The notes: generated from the sequence alone by a model not told the origin. 64,000 nt of DNA from Lumbricus rubellus (GCA_945859605.1 OX243828.1:23123609-23187608); one strand, 5' to 3'. Shown: positions 24,501 through 34,020, counted from the stretch's first letter. Translations and numbers: made by a program.

Positions 24501-27500
24501 GACATGACCTGAGGAGGTCATACTTGGATGCAAATTGCAGGAATTTGCTCAATCATTGAAGACTTTTTTACTATACTGGTTAACAATACCGTGATACTTG
24601 CATACAATAGCATGTTTTAAAACATGTTAAAAGTTTATAGGTATTGTCATTATTGACCAAACAGTGCTTAAGGTGTCCAACTTCCCCCTCTCTACCCTAT
24701 TAGCTATGAATCGATTTTTTCATAACAAAGTTAGCATTTATTTTGAAGAATAAAAGTTCCCAAGAAAAACATATTGAGAAACGTTCATGTATGAATAGTT
24801 CCGACAGGTTCAGTGTTTCAATTGACAATCGTAGCTAAAAATTGATTATTTGTATGAAGAGTAAGTTATTCAGCGTTTCAGAGTAATAGCGTTTTAAAGA
24901 GAAAAGTAGACCTAAACGGTGTCGTGTATGACCAGCGCGGTGATGTGGTCCGCTGTTAGTTAAACAATAAATATTAATAATAATAATATAGTAATTCAGT
25001 ATGCATAGGCATTCGCATTTTATACAGAGGAGCAAAGTACGGCATCATTCTTAGTTGAAATAAATTCTAATCTATTATTAAAGGCTGGTGCAGTCTATTT
25101 CAATCTGCAATCAAATCTTAGCTGGTCCGATCCGATCCGTTCTAATGAAGCTTCTCTTGACCTTCATCGCATTCTCTTTAGCTTTCAGTTCGTCCTCACC
25201 AATATTCTCCAGCCACGGTTGTAGATGAACGACGAAGATTCCAATGACGATGCAGAGAAAGATGACGAACATTTGAGCATGCATCTCAGACGCCACTGAA
25301 GATCCGGAGTCTCTTTTCTTTTTCGGGCATTCAAACAAAGCTTCCTCACTGCTGTCGACCGTCGGGAGACCTTCGAATTCGTTTGGTGTAGGCACGGCAT
25401 ATATATCGGGGTCTGCTCCGTCTCTAAAAGCTTGCATCGAATCCACCTCCTTGCGTTTCATTTCCACGAATTTGTCAAGCGCACGAGAAGGTCTGTCAAA
25501 AAATGACGGGTACTTTTTACGAAAACCATTATCGTCGTATACATAGCCGTTTATAGGGTCCCTGATCCACTTGAAATAGGCTTCGTATACCTCGTTGGAA
25601 TTGACAAATCCATCCGCGGCGGCATGTTTGACCATTCTCCGCTGTTCATTTTTCGCTGCTTTGTACTCGTTTAGAAGATCAGTTGGAACGGTGCCCGTTT
25701 TTACAAGGCTATCAATTACTTTTCCTTCCTTTTTTTTCACATCAGGGCGCTGGTCATCCAAATGCATGAATAACCACAGTTTATGCTGAAGAAAGTCCGA
25801 ACGCGCCCCAGGAGACTCTTCCTCTACTCCTTTTAAAAGTTGTCTCTTCGTTCGTAATAACCTTCTTGTCTTGACGGCTAACTCCGAGTCTGCAGTGTCG
25901 CGAACCGCATCCGATATCCGAGGGAAACTTCTCTTCACATCCATTGAATGTCTGTTCGCAGATATAAGTGGATAAGAACCTCCTTTCAGCAACGACCAGC
26001 GATCTATCACTCGTTTCCCTGAATAGATCTTCTGCCCGCTCTTCTTTACCTCGGTCATTGGCGATGGTTTCTCAGAAGCGTCAGTTTCGTTTGAACTCGT
26101 GTCAGAGGATTGGGAGGCTGGAGAGGGAACGTCTTTTGATCGGATATATTCGTCTTCGTTGATTGGTTCATTAGCAGCAAGAGAAGCAGCTTTCTTGGCA
26201 TTCCGGTCAGATTTAAAATCAACCTCGTCAAACTCACTTCCTTGTGAGTCAACGCAGGCATATCCAACGACCATGCAGAGAAAGATCGCGAACACCTTCA
26301 TCTGCGAAGAAGAATAATAAGGCAAGGTTATATCACGAGAAGAAGTTAAACTTCCACAGGTCTACGTCATGGGCGGAAACCTGGGCGAGACTGGGAGGAG
26401 GGGGGGGGGGTGGCGAACGACTGGCCGAAAGAAAGACGCGAGATTTTTGGACGGACGAATGGCTGAGTGTCGCAAAAAGTTTCCATCTTTTGCTGGACAA
26501 AAATATTTCCGATGACCTTTTTTTTAGTCATCTGGTCATCTGGCCGAAAAGGCAAGAAAATTTTCTATTTTCACCGCCAAAAAAGGTGATGACCTTTTTT
26601 AAAGTCCTGTCGCTCACCGATTGGGGGAACAAATGCATGGACCGTCCCCCTCCATTGGGGAGGGGCGTCCCCTCTGTTCCCCTAGGTCTCCGCCCATGAC
26701 CCACGTCCTCTCAAATGAATCAGACCCTCGTGGACTCAGTGCACCATCACCTTAATAAGAGATAAATCATGATAAAAAATTAAGGATATCCAGTTTGACA
26801 ATCTGATAATATTTTATGAGTTCACAGACAGGTAATCGAGAAGACCGTTTGCCTAACCATTGTTGGCCTGAATTTGATTAACGACCTCATCGGCAACATT
26901 GCCACGCTTGTCTTATGCGCACTTGTTATAACGCCCCTCTAAGATATTTACTACTCAGAAGCGCTCCCGACCACAGCGCGGACACTGAATGGAGTTTCAC
27001 GCAAGCGCTGAAAAATTACGAGTGAATGACTTGTCCAAGGTCCCTACGAGGCGGCCTGAGGTGGATTCGAACCTGCAATCCTCCAGCTGCAAGGCAACAA
27101 ACATACCCACTACGCCACCGCGCCCCAACGCTTACCCACAACGCCTTGGTCTTATGGTAGACTATTTATTACTTCGTTCTCCCACTTTCTGAAAATGTTC
27201 TACGGGTGGTGAACAAATCTTAAAATAGATTCTTAGCTCAATGGTTAATGCACAGAATGCCCATCACGACGCCTAACCTTACCGTAAGGCAGCACGTCGA
27301 CCCCTGATACTATAGTTATGCCGAATAATCTAACACTGGTGAAATGTGCCGAACGTAGGGGTCAAACATTTTAATCAATCATAATTATTGATCTTACCGT
27401 TTCCAAAACAGGTAACAATGAATGAAGAAAGTATAGCTAAAACATAATTGCAAAAATATTGCTCAAATGATACGGTAATAATAATTAAAATAATAGGCAC

Positions 27501-29048
27501 GCTGTTGTGCAACGATAAGAGAAGAAATGACTGAAGCAAACGCAAGCGACGTCATCTTGGTCGTCATAGAAACGCATTGTATCAAATTATAAATCTTTCA
27601 TGCGCATGCTCGGAACGTTTTAACTGCAAAAACCAGAATTAAATTTGTATTTTTGATGCGCATTTTTCAATGTAAGGTCCAAAAATTGAATTTGTCTTTT
27701 TCATGTGCATTTTCAATGCAAGAGCCATTATCGATTTTGTTTCAATTAAGCGCATGTGAATAGGCTGGTTTCCGCGACTTCGCTTTTTTGGCGCTGTAGA
27801 AGTCTCGAGATTACGATTAGGCCTACAATCCTGTTATTTGAATGCATCGACGTACGGTAATGTTTTGGCAATGGGAATTTACAGGGTAGCTAAAATGTAC
27901 CGTCGGAAGATATTGCATTTTATCCGGTGGTACATTTTTTAGCCAACATGTGCACTAACTATACGCCCTGGTGCGAAGTTTTGTTTTTGTTTGTTTGTTT
28001 GTTTGTATGTGCACTTGTTATAAGCTCTCTCCACTCAGAGGCGCTCCCGAATGCAAAGAGTGGACACTGCATCGGAGTTTCACGCCGAAGCGCTGAGCAA
28101 TTGTGAGTGAAAAACTTGCTCAAGGTCCTTACGCGGCGAGGTGGATTCGAACCTCGAACGTTCCGGCTCCAAGGCAACGACGCCACCACTACACCACCGC
28201 GCCCCGCAAAGTCTTTTAGGCAGACTCCCATTAATATAATAATGCGATGCTAGGACTTAGCAAACCATTTGTTTGTCACACGTCTTTCGATTCAATCATT
28301 GTCTGATTAGCCTATATCATTGTGGGGCGCGGTGGTGTAGGGGTATGTTCGGTGCCTTGGAGCCGAAAGGTTGCTGATTCAAATCCACCTCAAGTCGCCG
28401 CATATAGGAACCTGGAGCAAGTTCTTCACTCGCAATTGCTCGTGCGCTTCGGCGTGAAACTCCGGTTCAGTGTTCGCGCTGCAGTCGGAAGCGCCTCTGA
28501 GTATATGGATTGAAGGGGCGTTATGGCAAACTCGAGAAATAAAATAAATACATAGTTGTGTCTAACTACATGTATCTACAGCTGCATTTCTGACGATGCT
28601 CACTGAGCCGGAGTCGTTTCTTCTAAGTCCGGGTCAAACGGTCGACCTCTCGTGCCAGTTCAGCAGCGACGATTTCAGTATGTTCGAAAACCCGATCATC
28701 TGGAAGAAGGTTCAGAGCCACGAAGAGATCCCGATGAACATCATGGGGAACATTCTCGACCCCTTCCTAGCAACCAACCGATTCGAAGTCTCACTGAACG
28801 TCCGACCGTCCATCTATCAGCTCACCCTCCGCATCACAGGTCAGTCTTGACCACGGTCATTGACAGACAGACAGACGGACAGACGGACGGACAGACAGGC
28901 AGATAGACAGGCAGGCAGACAGACGGACGGACAGACAGGCAGGCAGGCAGACAGGCAGGCAGGCAAGCAGACAGACAGACAGATAGATGGACAGGCACAC
29001 ACAGACTGACACACACACAGCAAAAAGAGAGACAGAAAGACAGTCAGT

Positions 29049-29082
<34 letters not shown>

Positions 29083-31924
29083 CAAACAGATGGACAGATG
29101 GACAGACAGATAGACAGACACAGACAGACATTTATCTAGTACCATGACTCAACGAGTCATTCGGAATTTACACAGGAAAAGATTAAGGTAGGGCATACAG
29201 CATGCACGGTAGGTTTGCCTACACGTATATAATTATGTATGAGCACTTGTTATAGCGCCTCTTCAAGATTCTAGGCAGAGGCGCTCCCGATTAAAGCGCG
29301 GACACTGAATCGGAGGTTCACGCGACCGAAGCGCATGCACAATTGCGAGCGATGGATTTGATCAGGGTCCCTTCGCGATGGCATAAGGTGGATTCGAACC
29401 TGAAATCTTCCGTTGGAGTCGGGAGCGCCTCTGAGCAGTATCTTGAAGGGACGCTATACATAATTAGTTTGGCAACTTGGTAATTAAGGTAGCATATAGG
29501 TTAGGCATAGGCCTAAGGCTGACTAGCCGTCGGGAATTCAGATAAGCTGCGAACTTTGCGAATTACATCACTGGCCTTCATTGGCGTGGAAAATGGATAC
29601 CCCGGAATGAATTGAATAGTGATGCTGTCATTAATATTTATTTTCAATTGTTTCCAGAAACGGCGATGGAGGATTGCGGCAACTATACGTGTGAGGTCAG
29701 AGGTCGTAGGTCAACCGTCTTAGCAACCGTGACGCACTCGGTTGCTGTGCGCAGTAAGTTCCAAATTCAAACAGCTTAACTCGAGAAACCGGTTATAGAA
29801 AGCGGTATCTAATGAAACTGAACGGTTTCAGTTAGGCAATTTATTGTTGCGGTTATTTTCAGACAGATAGACAGGCAGGCAGACAGACGGACGGACAGAC
29901 AGGCAGGCAGGCAGATGTGTGGGTGTCCATAGACAATAATTGTGCATTATTTTAAACGTAAAACGCTGGTCAATCATGTCTGCAATTTGATGTTTGACTA
30001 ATGTCATCGTAACGCTCGGCATGTGAGTATTTCATCTGTGTGTATGTCTTTGAATATGGACCTATGCGCTTCTCTCTGTCTCTGTCTCTGTCTGTCGGTC
30101 TGTCTCACTATTGTTTTTTTCAAAATTTCCATGCAGTTTCTTTCAAGGTATAAGACATTTTCATTTATTCATTTCAAGAATTTATGTAGCTCCCCTTGCA
30201 GAAGTTCACTCAGAGGTGCTCCAAATCCAGCCAGACTGATACAAATAAACTAAGAAGCCTGTAAACGCTGCTTACTGCAATGCTAGCTTTCCATAGCTTT
30301 CGGTATAGCAATTTTTGCGTGCATTTATTTAGCTAAAACGCTGTTTGTTGCTACGCCACATTTCCAAGGTATGTATATGCCATGGTTAGCAATTTTGATA
30401 GCCGTGCCACTTTTTGTAGCGCCAATCGGAGACCTCTACATAGAGACAGACAATTCGTCGACATTGCTGCCACCTATGGACGGACATCGTGACTCCAACC
30501 TAGCGTCCTCTGACGGCGATCAGACCAGCCATCTGGTGTTTGTCGAGGGCCTTCCTCGGAAGCTTCGATGTGTCTGCGACGGAGGATTTCCGCTTCCGGA
30601 AATGTCCCTCTTTCTCGGTCAGAGGGACGTCACCCGGACGTTCATGCTCAGCAAGTCCGTCTCGCTGGACGGCGTCAGAGGACTGCGTCGGATCCGGTAC
30701 AGAACGGAGAGATGGACGGACCAACTGGTGTTCACTGCGCATGACGATGAACAGCCAATCAAGTGCGTCGTTACGGTGCCTGGACTTGCGGCCAATCACA
30801 GCGTGGTTAACATCAACGTAGTTTGTGAGTACTTCAGACTGGTTTTTTATACAACTATCGGCTCCTTACCTTAGGACTAATAATCATTTCGAGTTGTTTC
30901 GCAGGCCTATCTATTATCGCCAACTTGGTATTGGGTAACTTTTAGTGTAAGAGACAATCCCATGCACCTGCTATATCCTACTAAATTTTTTACTACCGTT
31001 ATGGGCTAATTCCAGATTTCATTGGTATTTTATATTGTATCTAAAATGTACATAGCGCCTCTCGAAGTAGGCCTACACACTAATCAGAGTCATTTGTGGT
31101 GACTGGGGATTTATTACCGCATTTCTACATTTGCCATGCAGTAGCGCCTCCTTAGATAGAGTCTAAGGCATAGATGTAAAAAAACGATGGAAACGGAATA
31201 AAAAACGGAAAAAACGTCGTTTTATTAAAAATAATAAAAAACCGAAAAACCCACAAAAAACGGAAATGGAAAATAATTTGACTTTTTACATCTTAAACTG
31301 CATTTTAAACTTAAAACCCGTGTTTACTTACTACATGTATCTCTTAAATGATGACGTTAAACAATTAAATAATGACATCCGTTATCTGAAACCTTGAAAT
31401 TGGGCTGAAAACGTAAGGAAAATCAGAAAAAACTTAAATTAAGGAAAATATTAAGAGGCGGAAAATAAATAAATAGCGTTACATAAAAATAAAAAACGGA
31501 ATAAAACGATGGAAAAAATAAAAAACGAAAAAACGACGCTTTTTGGGAGCGAATAAAAAACGAAAAAAACGTTTTAAACAACTATGGTGTAAGGGTTCAC
31601 ATTCGGATTTTCAAGCACGAACCCTGGTTTTGTAATTGTAATTGTAATCGAACATTTATATAGCGCCACTTCAAGAGAATTCCTCAGTTTTGCCCCCGCT
31701 GACAATCTAATTACGGTATTACGTCCTATCTCCCACCCCACTTTCCTCTCTGAACTTATCTAAGAGGTCTGTTTTACTCACAAAGAGAGTTACTCCTCCA
31801 CCCTACCCCCGGGCGTCAATCGTATCATTAGGCCTACATTGAATTCTAGTGCGTTTGCAGACGATTTGTTAAGGAATATATAGGGCCTATTATTATTGCT
31901 TTTTGCCCTGAGGTATTGTTTCCC

Positions 31925-31994
<70 letters not shown>

Positions 31995-34020
31995 CGTCGA
32001 CGACGACGATGACGACGACGACGATGATGATTATTAATTATTATTGTGATTAAGCTTACTACTACTGCTGCTGCCGCTGCTACTGCTACTGCTACTACGA
32101 CTACTACTACTACATGTGTTGCTGTGTTTAGATCGACCAGTCATATCGTGTTCTGACTCCACTGCTTCATTCGGCGATCGTAACGTGGCGCTACGCTGCG
32201 AGGTTCGAGCGAGACCTCCACTGACGGCTCTGTTCTGGTTGATTGACGCCAACGGAACGACCTTGACCGAAGGAAAGGTCATCAACGAATACTGGACGTT
32301 CGTCATGGTAGGAAGAAACAGTTGCATCAGAGAAACTGGGTAGATGGGCTGAGAATCTTTTGAAAGTAGGAATTAATTTTGGGGCGCGGTGGTGTAGCGT
32401 TATGTTTGGTGCATTGGAGCCGGAGGCTTGTGGGTTCGAATCCACCTCAAGCCGCCGCGTAGGGACCTTGGACAATTCCTTCATTTGTAGTTGCTCATAT
32501 GAATGCGTTTCGGCGTTAAACTATAATTCAGTGTCCGCGCTGTTGTTGGGGAGCGCCTTTGAGTAGTAATCTTGAAGGGACGCTATAGCAAGTGCTCATG
32601 CATACATACATACGTACATACTTTGCGATTGGGGGTTAGTTGAGGATATCTAAGATGAATGATTTTTACAATCAAGGGCCTTGGTGTCAGAATCAATCGT
32701 TTTGCGAGGTGTTGGCGCCTGATGATTATGGTTTACCGATCGAGAACGCTGTTGTTCTTTTGGGGGTTCACCCTTTGACATCCATGAACTCTTACAAAAA
32801 ATGCACATCCAGTAATATATATTTTGTTATCAATAAAATTTTACGAATGTTAATAGACCTGTTTAAGAACACAGACGTACGTTGTTGTTTTAATTAGGAT
32901 CGTAGCGACGGTGTAATGGAGACTAAACTCTTCATGAAGAAAGTATCCGAACACAGCTTCCGAAAGTATGCGGTCATAGCCGAGAACGTTCTGTCGGCCA
33001 GCACCGCTGAGGTCGAACTGTTGCAGAGTGAGTTAGACATTAATTCATAAGATAATTTCCGTTCTCATTGCCGATTAATTAGGCCTATTAATTATTTGAG
33101 TCGCAAAGGTTTGTCAGTCACTCATTCAGTTGAGTAAAGCGGGGAGGAGACCCGACCGACGACTCCAATTGGAGCGTAGACTCGGAACCGACCTGGGCTG
33201 GCGAATCAAAGTCCACCGTGCCCACCTTCTCGTGGTGCGACCTGTTAGTAACCTTTCCGTATGGAAGGGTGAACGAACGGGCACGGATGGCAAACGGGGG
33301 GAAGGCAATGGCAAACCACCCCTTATCTTCTGCCAAGAAAAAAGTCATGGTGTGGAGGAGCTACGAGAGGCGACTAGAGAGAGGAGACGTTGGAGAGAAT
33401 ACACCAAGGCTTTCGCCAGAGCTCCAGAAGCTGACGGCACCAAGTGACCAGATGATTAATTATTTATGTTTGTATGTTTGTATGTGCACTTGTTATAGCG
33501 CCTCTTCAGGATATTCACTACTCAGAGGCGCTCCCGACTATACAGTGCGAACGCTGAATCGGAGTTTCACGCCGAAGCGCTGAGCAATTGCGAGTGAAGG
33601 ACTTGCCCCAGGGTCCCCACAAGGTGGTTTGAGGTGGATTAGAACCTGCAACCCATGTAATATTAATTTTGTATAACGATAATATATTATTTTGAATTGC
33701 ATTGTCAAGTAAGTAATTAATTCCCATGATATCGTAATTCACTCTTATGATTCGTGTTGCGCTTGTTTGTCACAGAACCGAGGCTTGAGTCAACGAGAGA
33801 CGGAGCCATTCAGTCGGTTCATCCCCCTAGCGACCACCTACATGCCATCCGCAGCTATGACGGACTCAACGACCCTGCTTACGTCATTGTGTCGTCATCA
33901 TCATCGTCATCGTCGTCTTCCTTAAGTCGCAGTTACTGGAGGAGAAGGAGAAGGATGTTGGCCTACTTTACGTTTCTTGTCCCGCTTCTTTTCAGAGTAA
34001 CATTAGTGCGTTGCACGTGA
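18391..34020 (+). CDS. Immunoglobulin-superfamily surface protein, 7 exons, 459 aa
   Basis: Gene model: 18391-18460, 28582-28839, 29658-29753, 30420-30824, 32132-32307, 32898-33027, 33776-34020, totalling 1380 nt with the stop. All junctions have GT donors and AG acceptors, and all phases agree (mostly phase 1, usual for Ig-domain exons). The protein starts with a signal peptide (about 1-23). Ig1 is at about 30-141 (C48, W66, D115..Y119-x-C121), Ig2 at about 143-276 (C192/C194 and C257) and Ig3 at about 278-379 (C299, W312). The C-terminus has a ten-serine run (418-427), a YWRRRRR stretch and about 17 hydrophobic residues ending RCT, which could be a GPI-attachment signal or a tail anchor. 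The likely role is cell-surface recognition or adhesion; I cannot name an orthologue. Exon 1 is the least certain part because 10 kb of intron follows it. Confidence 0.75.
18523..18705. mobile_element. hAT-like MITE, CAGGGCTTTTTTAACG family, nested
   Basis: CAGGGCTTTTTTTAACGTGC at 18523 is interrupted after about 37 bp by a second start, CAGGGTTGTTTTTAAAG, so two copies overlap. The right end is truncated against the next MITE. Confidence 0.6.
18706..18916. mobile_element. MITE, CATAGGCGTACG family, left-truncated
   Basis: Contains duplicated GTCGTCGGGCTGAAATGTCG modules, a G-run and the right end CTCGTACGCCTATG. 18917-19255 has no supported gene. Confidence 0.55.
19262..19605. repeat. (GAT/GAC/GTT)n trinucleotide array
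   Basis: About 340 bp of triplets, open on both strands because codons are all GAT-, ATG- or TGA-like. The 143- and 161-codon frames are artefacts. Confidence 0.9.
19808..20165. repeat. (GGAC)n array with GAAAGGACG variants
   Basis: Tetranucleotide GGAC with periodic GAAAG interruptions giving longer-range units of 30-60 bp. It accounts for the 162- and 174-codon frames of Arg-Pro-Ser-Val repeats. Confidence 0.9.
20310..20445. repeat. (GACA/GACG)n microsatellite
   Basis: Imperfect tetranucleotides. No coding support. Confidence 0.85.
20573..20878. mobile_element. hAT-type MITE, CATAGGCGTA family
   Basis: Body 20581-20870 with ends CAAAGGCGTAGGGGAC and GTCTCCTACGCCTATG. Flanking octamers GTTAGAGA and CTTAGAGA match at 7 of 8. 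The interior has paired GTCGTCCGGTCGAAATTGCC modules. Confidence 0.75.
20879..21475. other. Intronic, no gene
   Basis: Only a degenerate tandem of about 30 bp (ACCGACCCTCACGAC-like) at 21040-21150. Confidence 0.4.
21476..21531. repeat. (TGG)n array
   Basis: About 18 TGG triplets with one TGC and one TAG interruption. The frames here give poly-Pro and poly-Trp. Confidence 0.9.
21859..22173. mobile_element. hAT-type MITE, CATGGGCGCCCGCA family
   Basis: Body 21867-22165, starting CATGGACGCCCGCAGG and ending GTGCGGGTGCCCATG. Octamers GAGTTGCG and GAGCTGCG flank it (7 of 8). Confidence 0.8.
22579..22606. repeat. (CCCCT)n tract, G-quadruplex capable on the minus strand
   Basis: Five CCCTC/CCCCT units; the minus strand carries five G3-4 runs with 1-nt loops. 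Otherwise 22174-23325 is featureless intron. Confidence 0.7.
23326..23370. mobile_element. MITE end fragment, CAGGGCTTTTTTAACG family
   Basis: Begins CAGGACTTTTTTAACGTGC and continues through ACACAAAATGTGCAGTTG. The rest of the element is missing. Confidence 0.6.
23671..24700. mobile_element. 1030-bp non-autonomous inverted-repeat transposon, copy 2
   Basis: Same length and, as far as I can read, the same sequence as 16675-17704, in the same orientation. It lies inside the first intron of the Ig gene. Flanking bases differ from copy 1 on both sides, so this is an independent insertion rather than a longer duplication. Confidence 0.85.
25111..26301 (-). CDS. Unrecognised secreted or membrane protein, 396 aa, nested in the Ig-gene intron
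   Basis: One open exon on the opposite strand from the Ig gene. I start it at 26301 because that ATG follows a strong splice acceptor (CTTATTATTCTTCTTCGCAG) and heads a good signal peptide (residues 1-18). An upstream 5' UTR exon is therefore likely, and the Met eight codons earlier falls inside the acceptor tract. 20-85 is acidic and Ser/Thr-rich. A KK...GKR pair at 86-97 brackets SGQKIYS. Dibasic KR sites at 123-124 and 152-153 are also present, and 165-290 is charged and probably helical. A second hydrophobic stretch at 344-360 copies the signal peptide in nucleotide sequence (ATCTTTCTCTGCAT shared), followed by a second VKRSF. No family is recognised. A processed peptide precursor or a type I membrane protein are both possible. 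Confidence 0.7.
   Translation of the reverse strand: MKVFAIFLCMVVGYACVDSQGSEFDEVDFKSDRNAKKAASLAANEPINEDEYIRSKDVPSPASQSSDTSSNETDASEKPSPMTEVKKSGQKIYSGKRVIDRWSLLKGGSYPLISANRHSMDVKRSFPRISDAVRDTADSELAVKTRRLLRTKRQLLKGVEEESPGARSDFLQHKLWLFMHLDDQRPDVKKKEGKVIDSLVKTGTVPTDLLNEYKAAKNEQRRMVKHAAADGFVNSNEVYEAYFKWIRDPINGYVYDDNGFRKKYPSFFDRPSRALDKFVEMKRKEVDSMQAFRDGADPDIYAVPTPNEFEGLPTVDSSEEALFECPKKKRDSGSSVASEMHAQMFVIFLCIVIGIFVVHLQPWLENIGEDELKAKENAMKVKRSFIRTDRIGPAKI
26368..26698. mobile_element. MITE, CATGGGCGGA family
   Basis: The left end CATGGGCGGAAACCTGGG pairs with the right end CCTAGGTCTCCGCCCATG. Flanking octamers are poorly matched (5 of 8). A better-preserved copy lies at 35253-35502. Confidence 0.65.
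26915..27126 (-). mobile_element. SINE family A, full-length
   Basis: Complete from tail (GCGCACTTGTTATAACGCCC) to tRNA-like head; GGATTCGAACCTGC is its box B region in reverse. 27127-28003 is featureless intron. Confidence 0.8.
28004..28205 (-). mobile_element. SINE family A
   Basis: Preceded by a (GTTT)n tail at 27982-28003. The head reads GGGGCGCGGTGGTGTAGTGG on the minus strand. Confidence 0.8.
28323..28545 (+). mobile_element. SINE family A, full-length
   Basis: Plus-oriented, head-to-head with the copy at 28004-28205. Box A-like GGTGGTGTAGGGGTA and degenerate box B GATTCAAATCC. It ends with AAATAAAATAAAT 37 bp before Ig exon 2. Confidence 0.8.
28582..28839 (+). CDS. Ig gene exon 2: first half of Ig1
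   Basis: Acceptor TGTATCTACAG, donor GTCAGT, phase 1 at both ends. Encodes residues 24-109 plus one base, with the B-strand Cys (VDLSC) and the core Trp (PIIWKK). Confidence 0.8.
28862..29135. repeat. (GACA)n microsatellite
   Basis: Begins 22 bp past the exon 2 donor. GACA with GGCA variants. Confidence 0.9.
29236..29460. mobile_element. SINE family A, rearranged
   Basis: A minus-oriented body at 29236-29412 is joined directly to a plus-oriented tail (GGAGTCGGGAGCGCCTCTGA) at 29413-29460, an inversion junction like that at 17983. Confidence 0.65.
29658..29753 (+). CDS. Ig gene exon 3: second half of Ig1
   Basis: Acceptor TTTCAATTGTTTCCAG, donor GTAAGT, phase 1 at both ends. Encodes EDCGNYTCEV, the classic D-x-G-x-Y-x-C signature, with an extra Cys at the first x and an NYT glycosylation site. 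Confidence 0.88.
30420..30824 (+). CDS. Ig gene exon 4: complete Ig2
   Basis: Acceptor CCACTTTTTGTAG, donor GTGAGT, phase 1 at both ends. Encodes residues 142-276. LRCVCDGGFPLPEMSLFLG has paired cysteines and lacks the usual Trp. The partner Cys is in QPIKCVV. The CxxGGxPxP pattern occurs in several invertebrate Ig families. Confidence 0.85.
31161..31594. mobile_element. hAT-type MITE, CATAGATG family
   Basis: Body 31169-31586. The left end CATAGATGTAAAAAAACG pairs with a right end that reads CATAGTTGTTTAAAACG in reverse. Octamers GTCTAAGG and GTGTAAGG flank it (7 of 8). The interior is dense in AAAAACGGAA modules. Confidence 0.8.
31926..32100. repeat. (GAT)n, (GAC)n and (CTA)n triplet arrays
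   Basis: About 23 GAT triplets, then GAC-rich and CTG/CTA-rich triplets running up to the exon 5 acceptor. Confidence 0.9.
32132..32307 (+). CDS. Ig gene exon 5: first half of Ig3
   Basis: Acceptor GTTGCTGTGTTTAG, donor GTAGGA, phase 1 to phase 0. Encodes residues 277-335, including VALRCEVRARPPLTALFW (B-strand Cys and core Trp). Confidence 0.85.
32381..32600 (+). mobile_element. SINE family A, full-length
   Basis: GGGGCGCGGTGGTGTAGCGT head, intact box B GGTTCGAATCC, and a CATACATACATACGTACATA tail. Confidence 0.85.
32898..33027 (+). CDS. Ig gene exon 6: second half of Ig3
   Basis: Acceptor TTGTTTTAATTAG, donor GTGAGT, phase 0 to phase 1. Encodes FRKYAVIAEN where Y-x-C-x-A-x-N would be expected; Val361 occupies the canonical Cys position. 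Confidence 0.85.
33121..33455. mobile_element. Retroelement 3' remnant (RTE-like)
   Basis: Carries GCGGGGAGGAGACCCG and GGCAATGGCAAACCACCCC...TCTGCCAAGAAAA, resembling the 3' region of RTE-type LINEs and their SINEs as I remember them. No domain is present to confirm it. Confidence 0.4.
33481..33654 (-). mobile_element. SINE family A, head-truncated
   Basis: Tail and body present. Stops at the box B region (GGATTAGAACCTGCAACCC). Confidence 0.75.
33776..34020 (+). CDS. Ig gene exon 7: C-terminal tail and stop
   Basis: Acceptor GCTTGTTTGTCACAG, phase 1, TGA at 34018-34020. Encodes residues 379-459: the end of Ig3, a linker, a Ser run coded by TCATCATCATCG-type codons, a five-Arg block and a hydrophobic end. 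Confidence 0.8.

Noticed and set aside
25840..25880. RLLR followed by EEES in the nested gene, reminiscent of oomycete RxLR-dEER effectors
   Set aside because: It lies about 130 residues past the signal peptide, much further than in that family, and the gene sits in an animal-type intron. Chance resemblance is more likely.
30150..30250. Possible additional exon before Ig exon 4
   Set aside because: Matches a degenerate reversed SINE/LINE tail (TTTATGTAGCTCCCCTTGC). It has no splice sites that keep the frame.
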